This document shows, piece after piece, positions 1 to 10,234 of a DNA stretch of 64,000 nucleotides (positions are counted from its first letter, which is position 1; each line of letters opens with the position of its first letter). Source of the DNA: Bathynomus jamesi (Eukaryota > Arthropoda > Malacostraca > Isopoda > Cirolanidae); contig JAJOZX010012025.1 in NCBI GenBank assembly GCA_023014485.1, forward strand, positions 49,370 through 113,369. Direction: 5' to 3'. Below the pieces are notes generated by a model. It had not been told where the DNA came from. It saw only the letters and a list, made by a program, of their open reading frames with translations, and did no database searches. The position numbers were made by a program, and so were the translations under genes.

Positions 1-414
1 GGTACATGGAATTAGGGGAACGAGGGAAAGTGCAGAGTTCGAGGCGTCCGGAAGGGCAACCTGTTTGGCAAGAACAGAAAGCAGTGTGGCCTGGTCGCAT
101 AAGCGTCGCTTGTCAAGATCCACCAGGAGTTTGAAATGCTGGAGGAAGTCAGCGCCGATTATGGGATGCTGTACTTGAGCACAGATGAAAATCCACTTGA
201 AGGATCGGTGAAGGCCCAAGTTTAGTTCACGCGACTGAGTACCGTACGTGGGTATGCGTGAACCGTTAGCAGCGTATAGAGGCGGAGATTCCGAGTGCGT
301 ATGACCAGATTTTTGAGGGAAAACACTGACTGACGCTCCGGTATCAACCAAGAAATTGACACCAGAGTTCTGTCCTTTATGAATAACAGGTTGGCAGTGC
401 GAGTACTAGACGCC
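1..414 (-). pseudogene. Ty3/Gypsy retropepsin (partial, runs off the window)
   Basis: This is the aspartic protease of a minus-strand Ty3/Gypsy retrotransposon. Seen: the catalytic motif FLVDTGASVS, encoded around 320-355, and downstream the second conserved retropepsin motif PIIGADFL near 140-165. The reading is open to the left edge, so the RT and integrase would lie outside the window. The frame of the active site differs from that of the segment just upstream (about 360-415), so a frameshift separates the gag end from the protease. Known: retropepsins cut the Gag-Pol polyprotein in the particle. Inferred: the element is decayed, because gag also carries frameshifts. Confidence 0.85.
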
Positions 415-415
415 A

Positions 416-1181
416 TTAGGACTCGCTGCTGGGGTTTTCCGACGAAAAATTGCAAGGGGAGATGCACTTCCTAGCCTTCTTTCCAAATTTCGAGTGGTAG
501 AAACAGATCTTCCCGGAACTCGAACGATGCCTCTTCGTAAATCTCGACCGAGAATGGCTTCTTTGCCGTTGATTTTGTAGCAGAGAACAAACGTGGTTGA
601 GTTGTTGACTTAACTCTTCCACTTTCAACTCCAGTTCCGATTGTGTGTTCACGTTGTTGACCGGAGCTGTGTCAATCTCCACTACTTTGTCGGCAGTTTC
701 TGCTAGTTTATCAACTGGAGTAGCAGGATCCATAGTGGCCAAGACACGCTGAGCTGATGGAGGAAGTTTCTGCAAGAACAACTGTCGAAAGATGTCCTTA
801 TCGAAGGTTTGTGCGCGTTCGCCTAGAGCGCACTGCATAGCCCTCAGCATTTGAGTGGGCTTACGGTCTCCAAGTTCTTCTTTTGAGATTAACTGATGTA
901 GTTTCTCACGCTCGGAGACAGTGGTGCGGCACAGGATGGCAGACTTCAGATCGTTGTATGGGTCCTCACTCGTGGAAGGAGATACGATGACGTCACGGAC
1001 TTCAGAGATGATGCTCGCTGGTAGAGAGGACAAAAACATGATCGTATTTCGTCCTGCTAGCGGTGATCCTTCCCAAGTTGAATTGTGATTCCACTTGGTG
1101 GAACCAAATAAATGGATCGCCCGGCCAGAAGACGGGGAGCTTTACGCTCAAGTGGGAGATGGCACCAGCGTCGTCAGGCAT
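416..1181 (-). pseudogene. Ty3/Gypsy gag (frameshifted)
   Basis: This is the structural Gag gene of the same minus-strand Gypsy element. A likely start codon is at 1179-1181, followed by the conserved N-terminal motif VKLPVFWPGDPFIWF, typical of arthropod Gypsy Gag. One frameshift near 1035-1040 moves the reading into the long frame 1039-416. That frame ends in a basic region and a degenerate zinc-knuckle-like CFYHSKFGKKARKC motif. The frame closes at 416, just before the protease region. The whole Gag would be about 250 codons, normal for this lineage. It would form the retrotransposon particle and bind RNA. The indel marks it as a pseudogene. Confidence 0.85.
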
Positions 1182-1290
1182 CTTCTCCTATGCTTGCTGA
1201 CGTACAAGCAAGACGACAAGTTTCCCAACGAAGGAGTGGAGGTTGAGACGAGCGCAGGCACAGAGCGCACGGGCAGGGGTGAGGGGCAGA

Positions 1291-1449
1291 GGGCACGAGC
1301 GACATTACAGTCTGGTCCTAGTCGCTCGGGTGAAGGGGGTGGTGGGCACGAACGACGTTACAGTCTAGTCCTAGTCGTTCGGGTGAAGGGGGTGATGGGC
1401 ACGAACGACATTACAGTCTAGTCCTAGTCGTTCGGGTAGAAGGGGTAAT
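1291..1449. repeat. 53-bp tandem repeat, three copies, in the Gypsy leader
   Basis: Three adjacent 53-bp units (1291-1343, 1344-1396, 1397-1449) each begin GGGCACGA and contain a TCCTAGTCG core. They differ at only a few positions. They lie between the PBS and the gag start of the minus-strand Gypsy element, so they are part of its untranslated leader. Open frames across them are repeat artefacts. Confidence 0.9.
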
Positions 1450-1467
1450 CCAGCTCCGGGGTCACCA
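1450..1467 (-). promoter_or_regulatory. Primer binding site of the left Gypsy element
   Basis: On the minus strand this reads TGGTGACCCCGGAGCTGG. That is the usual TGGTGACCCC-type primer binding site found directly after the 5' LTR of many Gypsy elements. The LTR would end with CCAACA two bases further right. It fits the order LTR, PBS, gag, protease. Confidence 0.75.
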
Positions 1468-1469
1468 AT

Positions 1470-1705
1470 TGTTGGTTTACGTCGTCGTCGTCGGCCTAGG
1501 CAAGCTACGGCTTGGGACCGTAGCGCATCTATCCGGTATAGGTTAACCTGGATGATGTAGCCATAAGCACTGCCGCTAGTTAAGTGCCAACCAGTGATTA
1601 TCTCACTAGCCGTATTGAGTCCGTTAGGCGAAACTGCGACAGTACCAAAGGTGGAAAATATAACCTTTGGTTTTCTATTATTTATTTGTAAAATGGACAT
1701 GGCAT
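1470..1705 (-). repeat. 5' LTR of the left Gypsy element (right end uncertain)
   Basis: The sequence starting TGTTGG at 1470 (CCAACA on the minus strand) is placed as the LTR by the neighbouring PBS. The partner LTR is outside the window, so the outer boundary cannot be fixed. I put it near 1705, where the composition turns to plain AT-rich DNA. The long minus-strand open frame 1371-1700 crosses both LTR and leader and is not considered a gene. Confidence 0.5.
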
Positions 1706-1930
1706 TAGATTAAAATAAATATTTGAATATAAATAATTAACTGACAATTGTGATATATAATTAATTATGTTTACATACAATAAAATAATATAGTATACAT
1801 AAAATTAGTATTAATGTGGTTCACAATTGAATTATAATGGGGTAACTAATTTAAAATGAATTTATACTATTCCGAAATTCAAGACGGTAAAATTAACATT
1901 TATCTTGAAACTAAAATAAGAGTATTCACT
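1706..1930. other. AT-rich spacer, nothing recognised
   Basis: This is strongly AT-rich sequence between the Gypsy LTR and the BEL-1 5' LTR. I see no coding potential or repeat structure in it. The true first bases of the BEL-1 LTR might lie in its last 20-40 bp. Confidence 0.5.
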
Positions 1931-2441
1931 ACATATATATCCATCTCATAATTCTAAGGTTAGTGAAATATTCACTTAATTTAGAGCTAGCATTTTTGGG
2001 CTCTTGTGGCATCATTGTTTGGGCACTCTTGTGGCATCATTTTTTTGGGCACTGGCGCGTCCTTTTTTTTCTACTCGTTTGTGGAATGCGGCACGTACAG
2101 GGCGTGGCCTTTTAGAGAGCTCTCTTGCAATTCAGTTTGGTTGTTTAGATACAAGATTGTTGCATCGTGCAATGATGCAGGTTCTGTTGTTGTTGTAAGG
2201 TTTAGAAAGAAAACCATAAATAGTGCCCCTTTTGTTTTTGTTTTTATTTTATGTTACTGAGGCCTAAGGTAAGCCCACATCGAGTCAGCAACCCTGAGGT
2301 AGGACCTAATAGGACTTCCAAGTCCGTAAGTTTGTTTTAGTTTAGCTTAACTTAGGCTATAAGTTAAAGTAGCCCCTCAGAGCTTGGCCGTTCAACGTTC
2401 AGCTGGGATTCTGAACCCAATCAAAATAAATTCAAATAACA
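1931..2441 (+). repeat. BEL-1 5' LTR
   Basis: About 510 bp aligns along its whole length with 9716-10230 (shared blocks such as GGCACTGGCGCGTCC and CATCGAGTCAGCAACCCTGA). It ends ATAACA, directly before the PBS. The start is set by where similarity to the 3' copy begins, so it may be off by some tens of bases. A third partial copy of the same LTR lies at 19867-20090. Confidence 0.85.
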
Positions 2442-2459
2442 TGGTCCTTTGAGCCGGAT
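2442..2459 (+). promoter_or_regulatory. BEL-1 primer binding site
   Basis: TGGTCCTTTGAGCCGGAT directly follows the LTR end. Related TGGTCCTTCGAGCC-type sites occur in BEL/Pao elements. It would prime minus-strand DNA synthesis from a tRNA 3' end. Confidence 0.7.
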
Positions 2460-2851
2460 TCTAGCCCAAGACTGAATCAGTGACTATTTTTTGGCAAAGT
2501 TCTGATTGTGCAAATTGTAGCCTAAGTTTGGCCTGGACGGGTTGAGCATAATTGAGTTAAGGTCCCAGGGTAGAAAGTTTGGTCGCACAATTGCGAAACT
2601 TGGCAGTTAGTCCGTCATTGCTTTGGGCCTACATTTGATTTTATTGTTCGTAGGCGAAGGTTGCAGACTTCAGTGCGCCAGTTACTTGGGTGGAAAATTT
2701 GGTATTCCATACTGGTGGTTGGTCAATACCCCAACCAAGCAATTTAGTTTATTTGAAAAAAAAAAGGCAACTTTTGAGTTTGGTCAGTTTGGTTAAGTAT
2801 TTTGGTCAATTCAGTTTTGGTATTGAGCCCAGTTGTTTGTTTGCGTTGAAG
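2460..2851 (+). other. BEL-1 untranslated leader
   Basis: Non-coding sequence lies between the PBS and the first plausible gag ATG (2852). An open frame enters from 2690, but it has no ATG before 2852 and no recognisable motif. Confidence 0.6.
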
Positions 2852-3775
2852 ATGAGTGCAGCTGAATTGAACAAGTTTAGAAAAAAGAGAAGCGCCTACA
2901 AAGGTCTAATTACAAAAGTCATTGCCACTATAGATTCGGCCATAGAGCAAGAGGATTTAAGCTTAGTTACTGCGCAGCTTTCCATATTAGAAACTAAAAA
3001 GGTTGCTCTAAGTGAAGTAAATGTTAAAATTGAGGCTCTTGCAGAAGAGGATGAAATGGAAAATGAAATAATTTACTTTGAAGAGATTATATTGATGACA
3101 TAATTAAAGCATACCACAGAGCAAAAGAGTTTAGCAGCTCAGAACATTTAGAGACCAGGTCTAATAATGAAACACAGCCCTCAACAAACAGTGTTTGTGA
3201 AGTTAAGGTTAACAGATCTGCAGTTCAATTACCGAGGCTTGTACTCAAAACATTTTCTGGGAGTATTCAGGAATGCAAGGATGGGCAGACAGTTTTCAAT
3301 CAGCAGTTCATTCTAGTCAAGTGTTAAGTGCTGTGGAGAAGTTTAATTATTTGCAGTCCCTCTTGGAAGGGGAGGCAGCAAAGACAATAGTAGGATTAGC
3401 ATTAACAGAGGCTAATTATAATGTGGCTTGAGATATATTAAAGAAACGGTTTGGTAAGCCAGAGATCTTAATTAAAATCCACCTCCGCAAACTTTTAGCT
3501 ATACCTCCTGTTAATAATACCAATAATGTCAAGGAGTTACGGCAGTTATATGATGAATTTGAAGTTAGAACTAGGTCCCTGGACAAATTGGATGTAGGAA
3601 TGGAAAGGTATGGTGTAATGTTGCTCACTATACTGGAGTCTAAATTGCCTACCTCAATTTTGCTTGAATTAAGTAGGGGGACACTCGACAGAACATGTGT
3701 ACATCCCCCTTCAGCAGATGTTAAGCCTTTTAGGCACAGAATTAGCAAGATGGTAGGGAATTGAGTTTGCACAGT
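2852..3775 (+). pseudogene. BEL-1 gag (DUF1759-like), frameshifted
   Basis: This is the Gag gene. It begins at ATG 2852 with a basic, coiled-coil-prone N-terminus (starts MSAAELNKFRKKRSAYKGL). After a frameshift near 3095 the conserved BEL Gag core is readable, with motifs such as LPRLVLKTFSG, FNYLQSLLEGEA and ILKKRFGKPEIL. An in-frame TGA follows in the 3420s. The region ends near 3775, before the zinc knuckles. It would normally assemble the retrotransposon particle. At least one frameshift and one stop make it non-functional. Confidence 0.8.
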
Positions 3776-3895
3776 TGGATGCTAAACAAGGGGACAAAGG
3801 CAGGCACAGCACCAAAGGTTTTACAAAAAAGAATACCCAGGTACAGTGTCATCTCTACATCCATCCTCTGAGAATAAATTAAATGGAATCAAGGA

Positions 3896-4560
3896 GTGCA
3901 TATTTTGCGAAGGCAACCACAAGTCATAAAATGTGAAGTGGCTGAGGGTTTACCTGTTGATGAGAGAAAAAACAGGGTAACTAAGTCCACAGCATGTTTT
4001 AAATGCTTTTTGAAAGGTCACAGAGCAAGGTTTTGTAAATTTAAAATTTTGTGCAAAAAATGTCATGGTGGGCATCAGCCATTATTGTGTGAAAAAACTC
4101 CTAGTAGGCCTACCCCAGAAGTAGAGACATCAGTGGCACATGCCACTGCTATGAAAGGGAGTAAAAGTAAAGGGGAATTATTGCAAACAGCTGCAGCAAT
4201 ATTAATCGGGAATGATGGAGAAGCTACTGTGAGAGTGTTGTTTGATAGTGGTAGCCAGTGTAGCTTTATGAAGACCAGAATTTCCAGAAATTTGAAGTTT
4301 AAAGAACTTAAGAGGGAAAATTTAAGAATTTCTGGATTTGGGGGGTTCAGTTCAAAACTGAACCAAAGTTCAGAAGGTAGAAGTTCTGGTTAAGGGGTTG
4401 TTACCACAAGGTCCCACTATCAAGGTCCAAGCTGTAGAGATTGAGGAACTTTGTGCTCCAGTTACTACTTGTTTAAATATGGTATGTGTCCAAGAATTGT
4501 AAGTTAAAGGAATTAATTTTGGCAATAATAAGTTTGAAGGAACAGAAGATATTAGTCTTT
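3896..4560 (+). pseudogene. BEL-1 zinc knuckles and DUF1758 protease
   Basis: The frame 3896-4393 has two zinc knuckles (CFKCFLKGHRARFC and CKKCHGGHQPLLC) followed by the aspartic protease active site VLFDSGSQCSFM. This is the usual arrangement at the Gag-Pol junction of BEL/Pao. The frame is lost at about 4365-4393. Weak protease continuation is readable in other frames up to the RT segment at 4560. The protease would release the mature proteins. Confidence 0.8.
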
Positions 4561-5149
4561 TGATGGGAGTTGACAATTACTGGGACTTCATCACTGGTAA
4601 CATTGTCCGCACATCTCAAGGTCTTGTAGCTATTGAAAGTAAGCTAGGCTGGATGCTACATGATAGCTATTGCAATGAAATGGAGGTTAAAGCTCTTTTT
4701 GTTAAGATTGAGAATAGCCATGGTTTGGAAAGGCATTTGAAAGCCTTTTGGGAACTTGAATCCATTGGCATAAAGGACAAAGAGGAGAAGCAGGCAAGTA
4801 CGGTGAACAGTGCTGTTTTAAAGCAATTTCAAAAAGGTATTGGGTTTGGAGATGGTTGCTACGAAGTTGGCCTCCCTTGGAAGGATTCTTGCAAACCGAG
4901 CTCAAACCTTGAGCTAGCCAGTAGGAGGTTGGAGACTTCATTGACCAGGCTAAGGAAAAATGAGGAGTTGTTAAATGAATACGATGAGGCCATCCTAAGC
5001 TGTGTAAAGGAGGGATATACTAAAAGGGTGCAAGGTGAGCTGGTGAGCCAGGAGGCACATTATCTGCCGCACCATGCAGTGGTACGGCGAGACAAAACTA
5101 CCACCAAACTGAGGGTAGTTTTTGATGGCTCAGCCAAGGACAAAGGTGG
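4560..5149 (+). pseudogene. BEL-1 reverse transcriptase, N-terminal part
   Basis: The segment starts with the BEL hallmark LMGVDNYWDF (SDYFWDF in most members). It continues with FWELESIGI, YEVGLPWK and the RT entry motif TKLRVVFDGSAK. The reading then runs into a foreign solo LTR at 5150, so the RT palm is continued only at 6157. Apart from that break the segment is open and well conserved. Confidence 0.85.
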
Positions 5150-6156
5150 TATTGAAAAATTTATTATTTAGAATTTATTTTATTTAGCTTGAGAGATTAT
5201 TTTTATTTTGGGGTAATATTAGATTAAGTTTACTTTAAATAGACACGGTAATTATAGAAATAATTGGCCTATTTAGACACTGTCAACATAGCTACAGACT
5301 TTTTCACCGTAGGTTGCAGTGGTTTTCAGGTTAACATTTGGTCAGCAGCCAGATTACTAACTATGGTGAAGCTAAATTCATCAAATTCATTTAGACTTAC
5401 CAAAAATGAAGTTGCCAGTTGAACGTTACCCTTTCAGTTTCTAACTGATTCATAAGTTTCATTTAGTTTCCAGGTTTTAATTTTAGTTGTTAAGTTTTAG
5501 GTTATTGTTTAACACACTGCTAGGTTATTTATTTGTAGGGGCTATTTCCCAGACCTAGGTTTTGCAGGTTAAGTTAGGCTAGGGCTGGACTGCCCTTAAG
5601 TTTTTGGTTTTAAAGGTTTAAGGTTTTGAAGGTTTTATTTAAGTTAAGTTAGGGCTATATTGCCTTTAGGTTTTAATAGGGCTATAACAGCCATTTAATT
5701 ATTGAGTTAGGGCCGTTGTAGCCCGGTTCGAGTTTCGTCTAGGTACCTAGTTTTTCTCTTACCTTAGTTATTTTCTTTAACTTACTTACACCTAGTTCTG
5801 ATAGGCCTCTATTTAGTTAAACATGGTTTTTGATTAATTGCAGTGGTTATTAATTAAGGATAAGGTTTAATTAAAGGTTGTTAGGTTTGAAGGTTGACTC
5901 AGTTTCCCGGTTTGGGTAACCACGAGCATTTTAATTTTTTTTGAGAAAAAAGGGCCCGCTTCATGCGGTCAAAAATTTTCAAGACTGGCCAAAGCTCCAT
6001 TTGTCTTTGTCCCAGAAACTTTTTTTTCCTTCTTTTTGTTAATTAGGGAAACCCAACTTCACTAGTTGGTTAGAAACGAGGGTTTTTATTTTTATTTATT
6101 TGGTTTATATTTTATTTGGAAATATATGCGGTTATTTCTAACCACTTTTTTCAACA
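5150..6156 (-). repeat. Solo LTR of the BEL-2 family inserted in BEL-1 RT
   Basis: These 1007 bp are an inverted copy of the LTRs at 49856-50870 and 56854-58180. On the minus strand it starts TGTTGAAAAAAG and ends TTTTTCAATA, like those LTRs. It is bounded by the direct repeat GGTGG at 5145-5149 and 6157-6161, the 5-bp duplication expected for BEL/Pao. No internal sequence remains, so it arose by LTR-LTR recombination. It is clearly diverged from the BEL-2 LTRs. Confidence 0.9.
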
Positions 6157-6890
6157 GGTGGTGTGTTCTTGAATGACTGTTTGGATGCTGGGCCAAATTT
6201 AAATGCAGATTCATTTTCCTTGTTACTGCGATTCAGGTTTGGTAGATTAGCATTGACTGCAGATGTGAGGCAAGCCTTTTTTGAGGATAAAGTTAAAACC
6301 AGAGGACAGAGATGCAGTAAGGTATCTGTGGGTGGATACGAAAGACTTGTTGGAAAATGAACCCAAGGTTCAAGCATATAGAATGAAGTCAGTGTTGTTT
6401 GGCCTCAGCTCTAGTCCATTTCTGTTGGCAGCTACTATGCAGTACCATTTTAAGAAATATTCTGAAATCTGTCCTAATACTATTGAACACATAAGGCAAA
6501 AATTTTATGTTGATGATTTGCTGCGTTCAGTGGATAATACAGAAATGGCTAAACAGATATTCACGGAGGCTAGAACTATAATGAGGGAGGCTGGCATGGA
6601 GCTTAGAAAATGGCAGACCAATCATTCTCAGTTACAGCAGTTTGAGTCAGTCCTGTGTAGGACCTGATGCAGCAGAAAGTATTGAAGATTCTGGTGTTAA
6701 GGAGTTGTGGGCAATAGACACCAAGGTGCTAGGCATTGTTTGGCAGCAAGGAGAAGATTTGTTTACCTTCAATGGGAAATCTTTAGTAGAGCTGGCTGAG
6801 AATGAGACAAGGTGTACAAAACGTACAACTCTTAGTTTGGCTTCGAAGGTCTTTGATCTTCTTGGATTCCTGGCTCCATTGATAAAGTAA
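6157..6890 (+). pseudogene. BEL-1 reverse transcriptase, catalytic part
   Basis: RT resumes after the solo LTR. Motifs seen in order: FRFGRLALTADVRQAF (first catalytic Asp), a frameshift near 6280, then KPEDRDAVRYLW, FGLSSSPFLLAATM and the active site FYVDDLL (YVDD codons at 6506-6517). A second frameshift near 6650 leads to a segment ending FDLLGFLAPLIK. The key aspartates are retained, but the frame is broken at least twice besides the solo LTR. Confidence 0.88.
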
Positions 6891-7793
6891 AAAATTTGGT
6901 TTCAGGGCCTCTGGGAAATTGGACTTGGTTGGAACCAAGAATTATCGGATCATATGGTGGTAAAGTGAAAATATTGGTTCAAAGAATTGGCACATCTTGG
7001 AGACATTGAAATCCGAAGATGGTATTTTGGAGAGTTGAACAATAGTCCAGATAATTTGGAGCTGCACATCTTTTGTGATGCAAGTGAGGAAGCCTATGCA
7101 ACTTGCATTTATATAAGAGGCACATTCGAAGAGGAAGTATCATAAGTTGCAGGTTGGTTGCTGCAAAGAGCAGAGTAGCACCTTTGAAAAGGCTTTCTAT
7201 TCCAAGGTTGGAATTGATGGGTGCAGTCATTGCTAGTTGGCTTGCAATTACAGTGCAAAATTCTTTGGGACTTTATGAAATTCCAAGCTATTATTGGACA
7301 GACTATACTATAGTTTGGCACTGGTTAAGAAGCCAGGCAAGGAAATGGAAACCATTTGTTGCCAATAGGGTGGAGGAAATTCAAACACACACAGATCCAA
7401 AGCAATGGAAGCATTGTCCAGGCACCCAAAACCCAGCTGATTTACCAACACGAGGAATTTCAGTGAAAGATCTTGCTCAGTCAAGTATGTGGTGGAATGG
7501 GCCACAGTGGCTAAAACTTGAAAGTGAAAACTGGCTTTCTAATCAGCCTACTGTCGGAGAATGCCAGGCTGAAGAAGAATGGGTGAGTGAGATGAGAAAA
7601 TGCACTGTGAACAGTTGTCAAGTTATGCAGCAGGACCCCATATTGAGGCTTGAGGACATTAGCAGTCTGAAAAGGTTGTTTAGAGTGACAGCATGGGTAT
7701 GTAGGTTTACAGACAACATTAAGGGAGAAACAAGAAGGGAAGGAATTCTGAACAGTAAGGAGATTCAGCAAGCCAGGCAATACTGGGTGGTAT
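6891..7793 (+). pseudogene. BEL-1 RNase H
   Basis: RNase H follows the RT. Motifs are LHIFCDASEEAYA (first Asp, about 7060-7100), a frameshift near 7135, then PRLELMGAVIASW (Glu) and YYWTDYTIVWHWL (Asp; usually WTDS). After that come HCPGTQNPADLPTRG and WWNGPQWL, the standard BEL linker to the integrase. The frame 7103-7978 is open through most of this. RNase H would remove the RNA strand during reverse transcription. Confidence 0.85.
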
Positions 7794-8730
7794 ATGTGCA
7801 AAAGGAAAAGTTTGGTGAAGAGAGAAAATTGCTCACCAGCAGTCCATTACAGGTTCTACCAACACATTCTGCTCTCAAGGGTTTTCTGGGCTTTCAGAGG
7901 AAAAAAGACATCCAATTTTGCTACCTTCCTGGGAGGGGGAATCTTCGTGGAACTTTTGATCCTGGATACTCATCATAAGTTGTTACATGCTGGAGTTAGA
8001 GAAGTGATACTAGAGATCAGACAACAGTTTTGGATTCCCAAAATTAGACAAGTAGTAAAAAAAGTCTTGCATAGATGTGTGGTTTGCAAGCGTTGGAGTG
8101 CAAAGCCTTATCATGAAAAGGTGGCTCCACTTCCAAGAGAACAGTGTGTCTATCCTGCCCCATTTGATGTAGTGGGAATAGACTTTGCAGGTCCAGTCTA
8201 TGTGTATGAGCAAGGAGAGTATAACAAAGGTTATACTTATATATGTCTTTTCACATGTGCTACCACCAGACCAATCCATTTGGAGTTGGTAAGCAACTTA
8301 AGTAGTGTTGTATTTCTTTTGGCCTTTAAAAGGTTTGTGAACAGAAGGGGTTTCCCAAATAAAATATATTGGATAATGCAAAAACCTTCAAAAAGGCTGC
8401 AAAGGAACGCCAAGAAGTTTGATCCTTGCTAAAAGAGGAGGGATTCCAATCCTACTTTTCACACCATGGGGTACAGTGGGAGTTTATTGTTGAGACAGCA
8501 CCATGGTGGGGAGGATTTTTGGTAAGGCTAGTGAGAAGTGTAAAGTGTCCATTAAAGAAACTTTTAGCTAATGCTCATTTGAGCAAAGAATAATTCTGTA
8601 CTTTTTTGTGCGAAGTAGAAGCAATGGTGAACAGCAGGCCTATCATCTTTGTTTATAACAGTATGCAGGATGCAAAGCCATTGACACCAAATCATTTTCT
8701 TTGTGGTAAACGATTAACATGACGCCCCAA
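7794..8730 (+). pseudogene. BEL-1 integrase
   Basis: The frame 7794-8432 carries an HHCC-type zinc finger (HHKLLHAGVREVI ... CVVCKRW) and the first catalytic Asp in VVGIDFAGPVYV. After a frameshift near 8370 the second Asp motif DNAKTF is readable. The third catalytic region reads APWWGGFLVRLVRSVK: the family has GGFWER, so the catalytic Glu is replaced by Val. Several stops follow. The enzyme would have inserted the cDNA into the genome and cannot work in this state. Confidence 0.85.
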
Positions 8731-8832
8731 TTTGCCAGAAGACTTACAGCCTATCCAGAGCAGCAAGAAGAGTTAACCAGAAGGTTCAAGTACCTTGAAG
8801 AGCTACAAGATCAGTTATGGAAGAGGTGACAG

Positions 8833-9099
8833 ATGGAATACTTGCCAGAACTCAATTATTACCCATCAGGCAATGTAAAGGGCTCCAATGCAAATTGTAT
8901 CAAGGTGGGAGAAGTGGTAATGATTGGGAATGAAAGACCAAGGCAATGCTGGAAGCTTGACATAATTGAAGAGTTGTTTGTTGCCAAAGACAATTTAGTT
9001 AGGTCTGCACTGGTAAAGACTTCAGGAGGAGAATTAAAAAGACCTATACAAAAACTATGCTTTAGAAATGTGATAGCGTCGGGTAGACACCCCAGTTAG
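8833..9099 (+). pseudogene. BEL-1 DUF5641 domain
   Basis: This is the C-terminal domain that follows the integrase in BEL/Pao Pol. It shows IKVGEVVMIGNERPRQCWKL and a LKRPIQKLC ending. The domain is SH3-like in other elements and thought to help target-site contact. The start is in mid-domain after the frameshifts upstream. Confidence 0.8.
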
Positions 9100-9715
9100 G
9101 TTACTTAGGTTCTAGCAAACACTCAAAGGCACTTACCGGTGCGTTGAATTAGATATTCCTTTGGGAGCCTACCATTAGATTTCTGTGTCCCACAAACAGC
9201 CTACCTAACTCTCTCTTACATTACCAATTTAGAAGCTATAGACATTACCCCTAACAATACTTAAGTACGGACAACTTCCTACCCCATTCGTCATCTTAGA
9301 AACACCACCTAATTACACTCAGCACCAACGATTAGGTCAGATAGGAAAAAACATCTCTAGGCTAGCCCAAAACAATACGAACAGCCGCGTTGGTTCGTTT
9401 ATGCCTTCATGTTGCCATTCAGCTTAGATTTAGTGATATTTCCCCTTTAGTGACTTTTAGACTATATACATATATATATATATACACACACGTCACCTCA
9501 AGAAATCAGCAAAAACACGGAGTAGTTAAGATGAAGCGTTTGGGTTACAGCCTCATGGAGAAGGAAGGCTTGGCTAAACTTGCAGAAGTTAATGACAACA
9601 ATGCCTCTTCGTTGGGGAGTGTTAGAAAATCTAGAAGAGGACGAGCCATTGTTGTTCCAAGGCGATATGATGACTAAGCTGACTGATGCAGCATTGCTTG
9701 TATATATTAAGTTAA
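9100..9715 (+). other. BEL-1 3' region with short basic reading frame
   Basis: This follows DUF5641 and precedes the 3' LTR. A short frame, 9531-9677, starts at an ATG and ends in the basic stretch VRKSRRGRAIVVPRRYDD. It resembles the basic tails that end many BEL Pol proteins, so it is probably a detached C-terminus. The rest shows nothing recognisable apart from a short (TA)n near 9470-9484. Confidence 0.5.
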
Positions 9716-10230
9716 GGTATATATATATCCATCTCATAATTGTAAGATTAGTGAAATATTCACTTAATTTAGAGCTAGCATTTTTGGGCTCTTGTAGCAT
9801 CATTGTTTGGGCACTCTTGTGGCATAATTTTTTTCGGCACTGGCGCGTCCTTTTTTTTCTACTCGTTTGTGGAATGCGGCACGTACAGGGCGTGGTCTTA
9901 TAGAAAGCTCTCTTGCAATTCAGTTTGGTTGTATAGATACATGAATGTTGCATTGTGCAATGATGCAGGTTGTGTTGTTGTTGTAAGGTTTAGAAGGAAA
10001 ACCATAAATAGTGCCCTTTTTGTGTTTTGTTTTTAATTTTATGTTACTGAGGCCTAAGGTAGGCCCACATCGAGTCAGCAACCCTGAGGTAGGACCTAAT
10101 AGGACCTCCAAGTCCGTAAGTTGTTTTAGTCTAGCTTAACTTAGGCTATAAGTTAAAGTAGCCCCTCAGAGCTTGGCCATTCAAGGTTCAGCTGGGATTC
10201 TGAACCCAATCAAAATAAATTAAAATAACA
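9716..10230 (+). repeat. BEL-1 3' LTR
   Basis: This is the direct partner of 1931-2441 and ends TAAAATAACA at 10230. Differences from the 5' copy are scattered substitutions and small indels, so the insertion is not recent. LINE A coding sequence begins a few bases after it. Confidence 0.85.
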
Positions 10231-10234
10231 GCAT

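Larger units (their letters stand above)
1931..10230 (+). mobile_element. BEL/Pao LTR retrotransposon BEL-1
   Basis: This is a complete but decayed BEL/Pao element of about 8.3 kb, including a 1.0-kb foreign solo LTR. Direct repeats at 1931-2441 and 9716-10230 are its LTRs. A PBS follows the first. The internal order gag, zinc knuckles, protease, RT, RNase H, integrase, DUF5641 is diagnostic of BEL/Pao. Many frameshifts, stops and a lost integrase glutamate mean it is dead. No clear 5-bp target duplication was found. The right end abuts the endonuclease part of LINE A. Confidence 0.9.

Noticed and set aside
1371..1700. Minus-strand frame of 109 codons
   Set aside because: It spans the Gypsy LTR, PBS and tandem repeats and has no domain.
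5152..6150. Intron in the BEL-1 RT
   Set aside because: The 1-kb gap has LTR ends, a 5-bp duplication and matches the BEL-2 LTRs, so it is an insertion.
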